The position numbers and the translations under genes were made by a program. The notes under the pieces were generated by a model that saw only the letters and a list, made by a program, of their open reading frames with translations, was not told the DNA's origin and did not search any database. From Dugong dugon (taxonomy: Eukaryota > Chordata > Mammalia > Sirenia > Dugongidae), in NCBI GenBank assembly GCA_030035585.1, contig CM057482.1:42947501-43011500 (forward strand): a DNA stretch of 64,000 nt, in the 5' to 3' direction. Shown piece by piece: positions 22,041 through 32,873 of the stretch (within the stretch, counting starts at the first letter, position 1; every line of letters begins with the position of its first letter).

Positions 22041-22427
22041 GTTTACTACTTTGATTGACTATGCATTATATAAGATATTCTATTGCTCACATATTTGAAA
22101 TATATAAAATCTTTTTCTGTTCTGGAGAAAGATGAGAAACTTGGTTCAATTCAGATTCAGGAGTCTGTGTGTATGGGAATGCCAACACCATAAATTCTGC
22201 TGAGACTAAATTACAGTGGGACAAAAATAAAATGCTTCCAAGGGTCTTCTCAAGTCTACATTCTGCCCCTCATCCAGTTAAGCCCTTTATTGAAGGTCTC
22301 AGCAATGTGCTTTTTTTTTTTTTTTTGCAGTAGTTGAAATAATTTTATATTTGCAAGCAGAGATACTAGTAGAGAACTGCATCCTTCCTGCTCTGCATAG
22401 TGATTTAACTTCTTGAATGCCCTTGCC
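22041..22427. other. No recognised feature; T run
   Basis: Unique sequence. A 16-base T run at about 22311-22326 precedes a stretch that could be a very old retrocopy on minus, but no source is recognised. Confidence 0.35.
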
Positions 22428-22495
22428 AAGAAGAAGAAGAAGAGGAGGTAGATGAAGCAGGAGAAGGAAAAGGAAAAGAAGAAGAAAAAGAGAAT
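22428..22495. repeat. Polypurine GAA-rich tract
   Basis: About 68 nt of A and G only except two T and one C, with GAA/GGA repeats. It makes a leucine-rich artefact frame on minus. Confidence 0.85.
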
Positions 22496-23064
22496 CCTTC
22501 ATCATAGTTGAGGCTGTCAAACTCTTCTAAGTATTACATGGAACGTTTTAGGTTGTCTTTGCCCAGAAGCCTGGATAAGTTCATCTCCACCAAAGGTGTT
22601 CTGCACCTTTTGAGATATACACGACACTATTGTTTCATAGCCATATGGACACAGGATTGTTGACTCTTAATTTTAACCCACTAATGTCTTCAATGTCCTG
22701 CAAATGTCTTGGTCAATCCTGTCTGAAGAATTTTGCATTATTTTTTCTCAGATCAATAATATTAAAAAGCACACATCTCCATATAGTATTTTACAAATCA
22801 CAGAGTCTCTCATCTTCATAATTTAAGAGATTATTCTTGAGTCTTAATTCAAAATCCTGAAGGGTATGAAGGTTGGGAATCCCATTCCTCCCTCCCTAAA
22901 GTACTTTCCCATCTGCAAGACAAAACTTCAAGTCAAAAATCCTTGGAGAATCTTTTGTCCAGTTTCTCCATCTCAGTGAATCTCTCCCTCCACCCACCTA
23001 CAGCTGCACATGGCACTCTTTCTACCCAGCATTCCCCCCAGTGTGCTTTTAAGCATTTGGAAGA
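22496..23064. other. No recognised feature
   Basis: Unique AT-leaning sequence. Confidence 0.4.
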
Positions 23065-23285
23065 GTACGAGCCAGTGGAGAGACAAAAGGCCTTGGAGCC
23101 AGGCAGAAGCTGAGTTTGAATCTAAGGTCTGCCACTCAACCTGGTGTCTGTGGGTAAATTACCTAACCTCACTGGACTGTGGTTTGTTCATCTATAAATG
23201 AACATGACAAAAGCTACCTTGTATGGCTGTTAGACAGATGAAACAAGATAATGCACCTGAAGGGCTTTGCCCATGCCTGGTCCAA
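23065..23285 (+). repeat. MIR SINE, well preserved
   Basis: Full MIR order: 'gccttggagccaggcagaag', 'gagtttgaatctaaggtctg', 'gtaaattacctaacctcact', 'gttagacagatgaaacaaga', 'gcctggtccaagaatagtc'. Confidence 0.85.
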
Positions 23286-23289
23286 GAAT

Positions 23290-23435
23290 AGTCAGTCTCC
23301 AACTCCCTTCTCACAGACCCTTGAAGGCAGACACCTCCTCCCATATGCCTTTTTCATGTCTTTATTGTCTATCACGTTCACAGAATGCTGAACACAAGGG
23401 AGTGTCCAATCAATATCCCCTGAATTGAATCCTGT
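23290..23435 (+). repeat. L2 LINE 3'-end fragment
   Basis: 'cttgaaggcagacacctcct', 'tttcatgtctttattgtcta', 'gaatgctgaacacaaggg' and 'gaattgaatcc' follow an L2 terminus. Confidence 0.65.
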
Positions 23436-24179
23436 GAGGCTAGTCCACAGACACTGCCCTCAGAGAAAACTCCTCCATGGGGTAGTCGGCATCCATCCCT
23501 TGCTTGTCAATCAGATTGTCCTTTGAAGTTCAGAGGAATCTTTGATAGAGGGGAGTCAGATCTTAGCTGATCAACTCGACTATATAGGAATCATACCAAG
23601 TTCCAGCTGTGTGAGAAACAGTCCTAGAGGTGGGATAAAAACTGAGTCCTTGTGTCCGTTGCTCCATGTATGAGAAACACCATGGATAACTTTATCTGGG
23701 GGAAAAAAAATATCATCTTGCACCAGTCTGTTAGGAAAAGATTGGTTGAAAGGGAGAATATTCACTTATAATTAAGAAGCAAAATATGTTTTCTGTGGTT
23801 GCCCTGAGTTGGCAGTTTTTCCCCCCCCTTTATTTTTGTGTTTTCCCATTTCCCTATTGATTTTAATTAATTTTACCCTAGATTCATGAGCCTTGTGAAC
23901 TTAGAGAATTTTTGTTTATTTAAATAAGTCAAAAGAGACTACAAGTTCTCCCCGGATCACCAGGTTTTAATATTAAATTATTGTTTTCTGGTGGGATCAT
24001 CTGCAAAACTCTGATTCCGTTTCTTATTCTGTTCCTATCCTGATAATTGTGGCTGAATTCCCTTGACTTTAATATGCCATATATTCTCCACCTGGCAAAG
24101 GATTCAGACAGATACAGATAATAAATACCCCGTAGACATACAGACAGAGAAACTGCTGTAATTGCTTTCATAATGACTC

Positions 24180-24800
24180 GGAGACATCAAAGGAAGGCAA
24201 ATAATGGTATTTAACACTGTTTCCATTCTTTTGCTGAAATGTAATTTTATAGAGTTATTGTCAGGCAGTGCGGTGAACGAACAAGTACAACTGTCATATT
24301 CGGCTCATATTAATTAGCTGTCCACGAGAGGGCCAGGCGAGTAATGGCAAAGTTCTTCTCATTTCAGATGGTCTGATATTCAGACAGAACCGTAAGTACA
24401 ACGGCTTGATTAACATAGTTGCTTAGATCAGGTTTTCCCTGGGAGTGTGTCAATTGGCATTTTGAAGAATCAATTAATTAGCACTCCAAATAATCCATTC
24501 TTGGGTTAATGAAAGTGTTTTGTACAGCTGCAAAAAATTACATGAAGAAAAACTAAACCTTTCCAAAGCGGCAATGAAAATGATTTATCTCAGAAAACTG
24601 CATTGTCCATTTCAAAATGCCACCGAAAATGTGTTTCCTTTGAAAGCCATGGAGTGGACATGTACAGTTTTAACCACAAAGTGTTCATTTCAGCTTGGAA
24701 TAAGGCAAGTGGCGGAGGCTATGGTGGCATGGAAATTAGAAATTTTATTTTCATTATTTTGTCTTGTAATTGTGTTACTTAATTAGGGTAAGTCATGGCC
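24180..24800. promoter_or_regulatory. Candidate conserved non-coding element 1
   Basis: Dense motif content: 'tattaattagctg' (about 24309-24320), a CTCF-like site at 24322-24337, 'tcaattaattagcactcc' (about 24469-24486) and an E-box CAGCTG (about 24525). The 88-codon frame at 24520-24786 has no domain. Inference from composition only. Confidence 0.4.
24322..24337 (+). promoter_or_regulatory. CTCF-like motif
   Basis: CCACGAGAGGGCCAGG matches the CTCF core (CCASYAGRKGGCRS) at about 12 of 14 positions. It lies in the transposon-free block. Confidence 0.35.
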
Positions 24801-25979
24801 AACGTTTTGCATACCATTATCCACTATTTTAAACAATTACTCTTTGAAGGCAATATGCTTATTAACATATTTAAAATGCCAGTATCACACGGATATTTCT
24901 GCTTTTCAAAGTTCTTGATTTAATTCTCTGACAAACGAGGATTACAAATTAAAGAAGCAAACTTATTATTTATCAAAGTTGCTTAACTTCTAGATAAAAC
25001 ACATTATTTGCAATGAAGTTCACGTGATCAGAAAACCAAACTCTGAAAATCTCAGACAACTTTGACATCATTACAATGTTATTTTTGACATACCTAATCA
25101 ATTCTCCCCTCTACTAAAAAAAAAGTGCTAACATTATCTTCTTCTTTTCTAATTCTCTGGGGATTCAAATTTAAAGAACCCATTTTTTGCCTCCAAAATT
25201 ATCTTAATCAAGTTTGTAAGTGAATAAAATAGTTTATTTGGCAATTTAACTGTCTCCAGCTTCTGAGTGCTTGGAGCATATTGTAGATGGTTTTTATATA
25301 ATATTCCCTCCTTCAGAAACTTCTGCATTTATCGGCATTCTTGATGTAAATCATCTTTCAATTATGTTCAAGACCCTTGGAATGGAAGACGTAGAATAAA
25401 TATTTGGTAAATTAAGTTAAATGAGTTGTATCAACTAAAAAGTATTTGCAATTAAAACATTAATGGAATCATTTACGTGAATTTTTTTTTTTTTTTTTTG
25501 GTAGTTTGAAAAATGTGATTCCTAGTTACTAAGTAACTTTCCAATTCACTCTCAGTCTTAGGATAAGACTATTGATTTAGGTAAAAATCTGCAAATTTAA
25601 AACAGACCCAAACCTGTGTTTTGCTAATTTCCGACATGGATAGCTTTGCTTCCTTTGTCTTGGTGTCGTCAGTACTTAATAAAGTATCAGGATTTTCATG
25701 AGACTGACCTGCATTTTCCTGCTTATTAACATGTGGATGGGAGGTGTAAAGCTAGTTACTGGTAACAGTGAGTTTTAAAAACCAGGTACATCTAGCATAC
25801 TTTAAAAAATTTGCTTTTTGATTGCACCAAATTTGGTTCTTGACAAGGAGGAATAAAAGGTAAAACACATAGAATTCAGTAGAAACAAACTGCTTATGTC
25901 TTCTATTCGGATGAATTATCTCCCAAACTTAAATCTTTCCTTTCAAAGTTTAATGGTCACTATGGGCAGGGACGTGGGT

Positions 25980-26300
25980 GGCTGAGAAGAAGCCCCCCTT
26001 TGCCAAGAGGTTGGTGGACACACCCGGCGCAGGCCTGTTTTCTCATACGTTTGAATGATCCCGGTAAGATTCAGCATCGCTTATTTACTGTTTATTCTTT
26101 ATTTTTAGACTCTCTTAAAAATGTAAAATGGCAAAGTTTAGTTGTCACTGCTCGCTGTGGACTTCAGCCAGAAATGAGATCTATTGCTTATTTTGCTAAT
26201 CAGCTCCTTCCATATCTGCATGCTCATTTTCTGATAGCTGATGAGGCGACAAGGTCATTGGACGTACAAGTACTTATTTAAAAACAGACTTGAGAGTGAG
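25980..26300. promoter_or_regulatory. Candidate conserved non-coding element 2
   Basis: A GC patch ('aggttggtggacacaccc') leads into a long segment with 'tattttgctaatcagctcct' and 'ttttctgatagctgatgagg'. A 93-codon plus frame (26000-26281) runs through it but has no family motif, and neither splice edge is convincing. Confidence 0.35.
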
Positions 26301-26919
26301 ATAGAGGTTAGTTGGGTCTATCAGAGCTGTCAATCAATTAATGAAAATTATTGAGCAAGGACACTGTGGGGGAAGTGAACAGAAGGAAAGAAAATGACCA
26401 TGGAGACACAACATAGGGAAAACGACAGAACTGACTAAATGTGCTCACGTGAGCGCTAAAAACAGACATGCTCACATCCCAAGTGAGAGACAGCTTCGAG
26501 AAACAGTCACGGGAGGCTCCGCCGCTCCAAAGGCTCACAGGCTGACAGCACAGGGCTTTTGCCCAGAGGTATACCCTGGACAAAGCCTTTTCTTAGACGT
26601 GAAGGAGAGAGGCATAATGTCTGATGAATATTTTATTAACATGCCAACAACCTGTGGCCAGGATTTTTAAAGACACTATTCTCCAGACCAAAATTTGTGG
26701 TGATAAATATAGATCAAAAGAGTACAAACAGCTCCCTTATTCAAGGAGAGAAAACGTTAGCCTCTTACCTGTAACTGTATGACAGACATAAACAGCAAGA
26801 CTGGGCGGTTAGAGAAACTCTAAATAGCCATCCATCACTACTGCACACCATGTGCTGGCACTAGGCTAGCGTACACTGTTTATCAGCATAAAAAAGAAAT
26901 AATTCATAATTGGATCCTT

Positions 26920-26958
26920 ATGTATGTATATATATATATACATATACATATATATATG
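26920..26958. repeat. (TA)n-rich microsatellite
   Basis: Alternating tatg/tata/cata units. Confidence 0.85.
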
Positions 26959-27114
26959 AGAGAAATTGGAGGGGGGAAGGAGGGGATTGCCAGTATGATC
27001 GTGTGGATGGAAGACAGAGGAGGACAAAAACGAAAGGCTGCAAAGTCAGAAGCGAGGAGATACTGACACCAAATCTCTGCAAAGCGTTCAAAATTCTCCA
27101 GCTGCCACGCTTTT

Positions 27115-27360
27115 AATTTGCTACCATTCTAATTAAAATGCAAATTAAATTTATAATTAGCATCAGCGCTTTCTAAGGAAACCTCCTTGTGCACTGCACA
27201 AACATATGGGACGATGCTGTAGTGTAAAGTTTGTAAATCAGAAGTAATGGCACCAAGCGGAGGCGGGGGCTGAGTCTTTTCCCTGGGAAGTAAGTTTTAT
27301 GCAGCCGTGGGATTAGCTTAAGGGGATGGCAGCGTTCCTTAAGGGAGGATGGAAGTGGGT
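27115..27360. promoter_or_regulatory. Candidate enhancer: octamer, TAATTA and GC-box cluster
   Basis: Within 250 bp: ATGCAAAT octamer (27138-27145), TAATTAG (27154-27160), a GC box (GGAGGCGGGGGC, 27259-27270) and GGATTAGCTTAAGG (about 27310-27323, OTX/PITX-like). Single-genome motif matches are weak evidence. Confidence 0.4.
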
Positions 27361-28374
27361 GAGCGCCCGATAGCAACAAAAGGATTGCTGAATATGGAAG
27401 ATTGGCTGGGGTGTGACTTTGTGTTGAATCAGGTGTCAAGGGTTACCCTGCATGTCATCAGGATTGTATAGGAGATGCCAAAAGGCAAAAGGGGTCAAAG
27501 CTTCTAATCGAAAAGTCTATGGCCAAAATTAACCGCTGCTTGCTTTCAGATAATTAATTTAAAAATTGATGGGGATCAAAGTACCAGAATTACCTCAGGA
27601 TTCGAATACATACCATGTGTTCAAGGTAAACTCTCTTCCCAATTTGGTCTCCAAAGCTAAAGGGTGGGTGGGGACCGGAGAAACGAGTTAACCAAAAGTG
27701 TAATTTCTGTGACACCTAGTTTGCTGAGGTGCTTGGTGAGTATGCGGTTTTTCACCCTAATCCTTTAAACCTAAATATATAAATCTCGTATTTCTGATAC
27801 TTATCTTTAGAGGCATAGTTGTGTTTAGTGAAGCTTGCGGCTGCAGAAACAGCTCCCTTTGCAACTACACTAGGTGAAGGAAGAAGGTAGACACGTGACA
27901 GAACTGCTCTTATATTCACGATGTTTTGGTCACAAGGCATCTTTATGAATTAAAAACAAACAAAAAAAGAATCTGTGATCTCCATGGTAATAGTGCTTTA
28001 CTTTCCACTGGAGAACCCAACCTGTACCTGGGTCTTTAATATTCAAGGGACTTTCCTTTATCTATTAACCAGGCTCTCCACCAGATATTTTAAAATTTGA
28101 ATGTAACAGGAATGAATATTTCATAGATGTGTGTTAAGCTGTTATTAAACCATAATGTAAAGCAGGATTGTAGGAATATTTTTATATGTCAAAAAGTCAA
28201 TTAAAATGATAAGCCTGTAATATCACTATTGTGGCATAGTACAAAAATTAATTTCATATGCATGGGAGGATTTCCACCACTTTGCATGCGGGTGTGAGGC
28301 AGGACTGTTACATATTCAGAGGCCTGCATACTTCAATTTCATTAGTAACACTTAGGTCTGTTTTCGGCAGAGAT

Positions 28375-28640
28375 TAAATGGAGAGCGATGGGGTATCAAT
28401 CTTACCTGACTTGCTTTTTCTTATTTAGTCTGACAAAGGCAGCATTAGATATTCTTAAAGGTGGGTGCTTCCCCAAATGCACTGTGGATTCATTTGGAAA
28501 TAAATGTCAATTCCTAGAAGAGCAAGATGCCTATAATAAAATCTGTAGTGATGATGCCATGATTATCTCCAGCAAAAGTGATGTTGGAGGAAAACATCAC
28601 ACAAAACTGAAGATGGAGGGAGGAGGAACTTAAAACTATT
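28375..28640. promoter_or_regulatory. Candidate conserved non-coding element 3
   Basis: Repeat-free segment with 'attcatttggaaataaatgt' and 'gatgatgccatgattatctc'. The 81-codon frame (28388-28633) begins with a hydrophobic run but shows no recognised family. Confidence 0.3.
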
Positions 28641-29129
28641 GTGAACATAATATATAGTAATTTAAAAAATGCAACCTCCTATTTGTAAGCTATAAAATAA
28701 AAATAATATTTATGCAAGGGAGCATTTGCTTTTTGCTTAGGTACTTAGTAATAATTATTTAGAAATATAATTGGTTATGTTGGAATGCCTTATGAAAAGT
28801 TAAATGCTTTCTTTCCCAAACTTTCTTTGACCATGGATTCTTCCCTGGGCGATAGCCACTGTTAAAAACGAGATGTTAAAAGATGATCTGGTTGACAGGT
28901 TTGACCAAACTCAATTAATCAAGTCTTCACCAAAGAAAGAAAAATAATTCTTCTACCAATATTGCGATGAAAAGTGTCTTTTTATATTCACAAAGTAGAA
29001 GACCGTTAGTTTTCTTGATGTCTAAGGGGAACACAGGCCTCCTAAATAAGTATTCTGTGTGATGGACAAAGGACCGAAAACTGTGGCATAAAAGCATTTC
29101 TTTGTTTAACTTCTAATTGTTGTCCTTCT

Positions 29130-29320
29130 CTTATTCAGAAAATGAAGTCACCTTTGTCGTGGTTTCATGAACCGCTGGGTAATCAAAATTATTATGCTGC
29201 CACCTGTTGTCTGTTAATTATTCTGAGAAGATACTCATAAATCATAACACCGGACAATAAATCAAACTGTCAGGACCCAGGTCAAAGGTCACCCATGAAA
29301 AGTTATAGGTCACCCACAGG
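29130..29320. promoter_or_regulatory. Candidate conserved element with DR1 site
   Basis: Holds CACCTGTTG (E-box), 'ctgttaattattc' and, at 29279-29291, AGGTCAAAGGTCA, a perfect direct repeat of AGGTCA with one base between (DR1; HNF4, RXR and COUP-TF class). A further AGGTCA half-site lies at 29307-29312. Confidence 0.45.
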
Positions 29321-30714
29321 GTGTGAAAGAGCAGGGCTTGAGAGCATCACTCATTGTCAAACGTTGTTGGGAGTAGTGCCATCAGAACAAAAGGAAAACT
29401 GGAGTACAGAAGAATTCTAGTCAGGGGATGGGCTCCGGCCGCCGACGCAAGAGGCATCGAACCAGATCTAACTACCAGCGAGATAGTTTCTCCATTGCCT
29501 AACTCAAAGACTTGCTGTTCCTTTGGAGCCTTGCTGCAAATAGTGTTCTTTTTGGAAAAGTCAGAAGAGCTAGCTCTGGTTTTGGAATGTGAAGTCCCTT
29601 CATCATCTCTTTTTCATAGTCACTGGCTTTCTGGAGAAGTTCAAGTCCCACTGCCTTCATCAAGAAAACCACAATGCGTCGAACCATAGTTGGAGGATGC
29701 TTCCGTATGTCTTACTTCCTAAATTAATTTGGTTTGAAATACGTTTTCCTTGTAGTGTGACAAGAACTTGAACTGCATTTAACATTTCTCAATTCGTTTA
29801 TTTTCAGTCCTCTGTATTTAAAATAACATCATCACTTCAAGCCAGTGTGCATTGATGGATATCCTTGATTTAAAACCTGGCTAGGGGTAAATTATTTCTG
29901 ATGTGGCGGAAGCAACTTTAGGATAAGACACAATAAAGACATAATGATAAGGCAGCTGGGAAACAGAGCTAATGTTCCAGTTGGGAGATGCATTGCCTGC
30001 TGTTTGAATTAAATTCTCTAAAACGGACGTTGTGCCTTCATTAAAAATTTCTCTCTGAAATAATAATTTTTTTTTTTCTTTGTGTTAATTTGTTATTTTC
30101 TGCTCAGATAACCATGGCTTTCCTCATGAGAAACAAGAGTGTAGCCAAGAGGGTCAGGTTGGGTCTTATTTTTTTTTTTGAAAAGACATACTCAAATAGT
30201 TTCTGTGCAAGCCAGAGACCTCAGAACTGACTCAAAAAGACTATAGGCTAAAACATAACCTGCTCTATCTACATCCTTCAACCTGGCAATCATTATCACC
30301 CCATTTTTAATTGAAGTAAGTTAGTTTCAGAACATAAACAATTTGTTATGTAGCAGTGGAGGTCAAAAACAATTCATCCATCCAAGATCCAGCCTTAACT
30401 ATGGCTTCAAATTTGCATACATGGTTCTAATAGCTTAAGTCTAAAATCACAATGAAGTGATTTATGGATACTGAAGCCCACCATTTAGTGAATTCAGCAG
30501 TTAACTACTAACAATTCTACCTATTGATAATGTCATAAAATATGAAAATATACGTGTTACTTGGAAGCTCTCACATTATTGTGGAATTTGTTGAAGCATT
30601 TCTGATAATCTTTAAAATTTCACTGTGTTGATCTTTGGGTATGTTATTCCAGGGAACTGGAATAGAAATTATGAGCAATGGCTTTCCTGGTTTCCTCTCT
30701 AAGTAGAACTGAGA

Positions 30715-30840
30715 GCTTTCATTCATTTGACAAATATTCATTGAGAACCTGCAAGAAACCATGAACTACATTAGATAAGGGGGAGGAGGTAGAGCCAAAA
30801 GAACAGAATCTCCCTCTGGAGCTTAGAGTCCAGTAGACCC
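30715..30840 (-). repeat. L2 LINE fragment, reverse orientation
   Basis: 'cattcatttgacaaatattc', 'attgagaacctgcaagaaac' and 'tctggagcttagagtccag' follow the reverse complement of an L2 end. Confidence 0.65.
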
Positions 30841-31384
30841 TTCTGTCCAGAAGATCTCCTAGGTCCTTTCCTTTGGGAAAAGATGAGACAGATCAATTCT
30901 GCTTAGTATGGGGCTGGTGATCTCTTGGGTGTACATGCTGAGGATGGGTACTCTGTGTCTAACATGGGTAATCTGGGTGGTGGGGGAAGCAGGGGTGTGG
31001 TCATACCTACACAATGAAAGTGTGTCCAGTTATCAGGAAAGGGCACCCAAACCCTACTCCAGAAAATCTGTGTAATGCACCAGTAAGGTTTTAGCCTTCC
31101 AGCCTTATACAAGGTGAAATGTCCCTATAGATTAATATCCAGAGAGAAGGGAAATTCTGAGAGAGGGGGAGAATGGTGTCCTATGAGAACCTAGGCATGA
31201 AATACCCCTTGGGGGCACCCCTGATGTGACAGATGTGCCTCCAGCAGGCAGAACAGCATGGGAGAGAGACCCTAGCCTGGAAAACTACTACAGGGGCTGG
31301 AGACATTGCAGTGCAGTTCAGACACAGACAGCTCCAACTCCCCAGTATGGGCACAGGACTGAGCAATGTTTTCACTCACTCACC
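30841..31384. other. No recognised feature
   Basis: Moderate-GC unique sequence; frames overlap on both strands and show no motif. Confidence 0.35.
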
Positions 31385-32195
31385 ACTCTCTCATGACCCT
31401 GACGTCCCTGCTGTTTCTCATACATGCCAAGTACACGCCTGATCTAGGGCCTGTATACTTATTTTCTCACTGCCTGGAAAGTTCTTCCCCAGGAATACCT
31501 CTGGCTTGCTCCCTCACCTCATTCAGGCCTCTGTTGGAAAGGAGAGGACTTCCATGGCTGTTGTAATGGTTAATTTTATGTGTCAACTTGGGTAGGCTAT
31601 GGTTCCTAGTTGTTTGGCCAAACATTAGTCTAGTTGTTGTTCTAGAATGTAATCTAATGTAACATAATCAACCAATCCTTTGTAGTCATACCAGTGTAGC
31701 GTGAATCCTAAACCTAATTACTTCTGCATTATAAAAAGACTAGAATAGAAACAGAGACATACACACAGGGGTGAAACAGACTATATGTGAGGATTATCTC
31801 TAAGCAAAGGAAATTCAAGGATAGCTGACAGACACCAGAAACTAAGAAAGAAGCTTACAAAAGAAATCAACATGGCCGAGACCCTGATTGAAACTTTTAG
31901 CTTCTACAACTTTTAGAAAATAAATTTCTGTTCTTTAAAGCCACCCTCTTGTGATATTTGTTATGCCAATACTAAATAACTAAGATACGTGTTTTCTCTA
32001 GAAAGCTACTCCATCACCCTGTCTCCTTACCTTGCTTTATTATTACTATTATTTTTAAATAACATATCACTACATGAAATGATATATGAAGTTGTACCGG
32101 AATATAATGCATAATGAGAGAGACTTGTCTTATTTGTTCTCTGATGTGTCCCTAGGGCCTAGGAGGGGGTTTAATGCTTGAATGAGAAGTTTACA
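31385..32195 (+). repeat. L2 LINE 3' end split by an LTR
   Basis: 31385-31566 ('cactgcctggaaagttcttc', 'cttgctccctcacctcattc') and 31987-32195 ('ctccttaccttgctttatta', 'aacatatcactacatgaaat', 'gtccctagggcctagg') are consecutive parts of one L2 end, separated by the LTR at 31567-31986. Confidence 0.75.
31567..31986 (+). repeat. MLT1-like solo LTR inserted in L2
   Basis: Starts 'taatggttaattttatgtgt' and 'caacttgggtaggctatggt'; ends 'cttctacaacttttagaaaa', 'ttctgttctttaaagccacc', 'aataactaagata'. Flanking gctgt and cgtgt agree at 4 of 5, fitting a 5-bp duplication. Confidence 0.75.
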
Positions 32196-32290
32196 GTGTA
32201 GTTGTGAGTGTTAAATGAGCTCATGCATGTGAAGGGTTTGGAATGGTGCAAGGAGTCTCCACCCAGGAGGTGCTGGGTACATGAACGAAT
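32196..32290 (+). repeat. MIR 3' fragment
   Basis: 'gagtgttaaatgagctcatg', 'catgtgaagggtttggaatg' and 'gaggtgctgggta' follow the MIR 3' half. Confidence 0.55.
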
Positions 32291-32654
32291 CTGTCTGAGG
32301 AACTTGGACTTTATGGGTGTACCTGCTGGATGGTTCCTTGAGTTTTCTCTTTTTATTCTAACAAAACTACATTTTGATATCTTCTAGTCAAAATATGTAA
32401 AAGCAGGGAAGTTGGTACCCATCCACAAAATATAAAAATACTGTTCTAGGGTCGCTTAGAGGAGGTCCTGACTAGAGGCCCAGGAAAGACAGACAAGGCA
32501 TTGTGTGTCCAGGTATCATGGACCCAGGCTCCCATGAATGGACATGCTGATATGTACATACTCATGCCTCTGCTGCAGAACTGTGGGTATGCGTGGAGTG
32601 TTCCTACATAAATGTCACACCAGTATCTGCTGCACCCAGACATTGTTAGAAAGG
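32291..32654. other. No recognised feature
   Basis: Unique sequence; no supported feature. Confidence 0.4.
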
Positions 32655-32820
32655 CAAGGCATGTTCAATCATTGTCATTATTCCATTTTCCAACGAGGAA
32701 ACTGAGGCTTAGTGATATTGTTTTAAATTAGTTCTATTTTTTAGGTATAGGAAACTCCTTTTAATGAGGAGTGAACTATTAGGGCAAATTGGGGACTGCG
32801 TGTTCTTGAACAAGTTACAA
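32655..32820 (-). repeat. MIR SINE, reverse orientation
   Basis: 'tccattttccaacgaggaaa' and 'ctgaggcttagtgatattg' are the reverse MIR signature; the rest is diverged. Confidence 0.6.
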
Positions 32821-32873
32821 TGATTTTGTGGCTCAGCATTGACATATGTTCAATGAGGAGGTTGGACTAGTCA

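Larger units (their letters stand above)
23436..30714. promoter_or_regulatory. Transposon-free block, candidate conserved regulatory DNA
   Basis: About 7.3 kb in which I recognise no L1, L2, MIR, LTR, AfroSINE or RTE sequence, although repeats occur every few hundred bases on either side. Sequence style (many TAATTA cores, ATGCAAAT, E-boxes, moderate GC patches) resembles clusters of developmental enhancers in gene deserts. No coding exon is supported. The most enhancer-like sub-blocks are listed separately. Conservation itself cannot be seen from one genome. Confidence 0.5.

Noticed and set aside
22299-22520. Leucine-rich 73-codon minus frame
   Set aside because: It is the translation of a polypurine tract.
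26000-26281. 93-codon frame as a coding exon
   Set aside because: Neither edge has a convincing splice site and no family is recognised; it is better kept as candidate non-coding conserved DNA.
28388-28633. Possible small membrane protein
   Set aside because: Only a short hydrophobic start; no homology clue, no promoter or poly(A) evidence.
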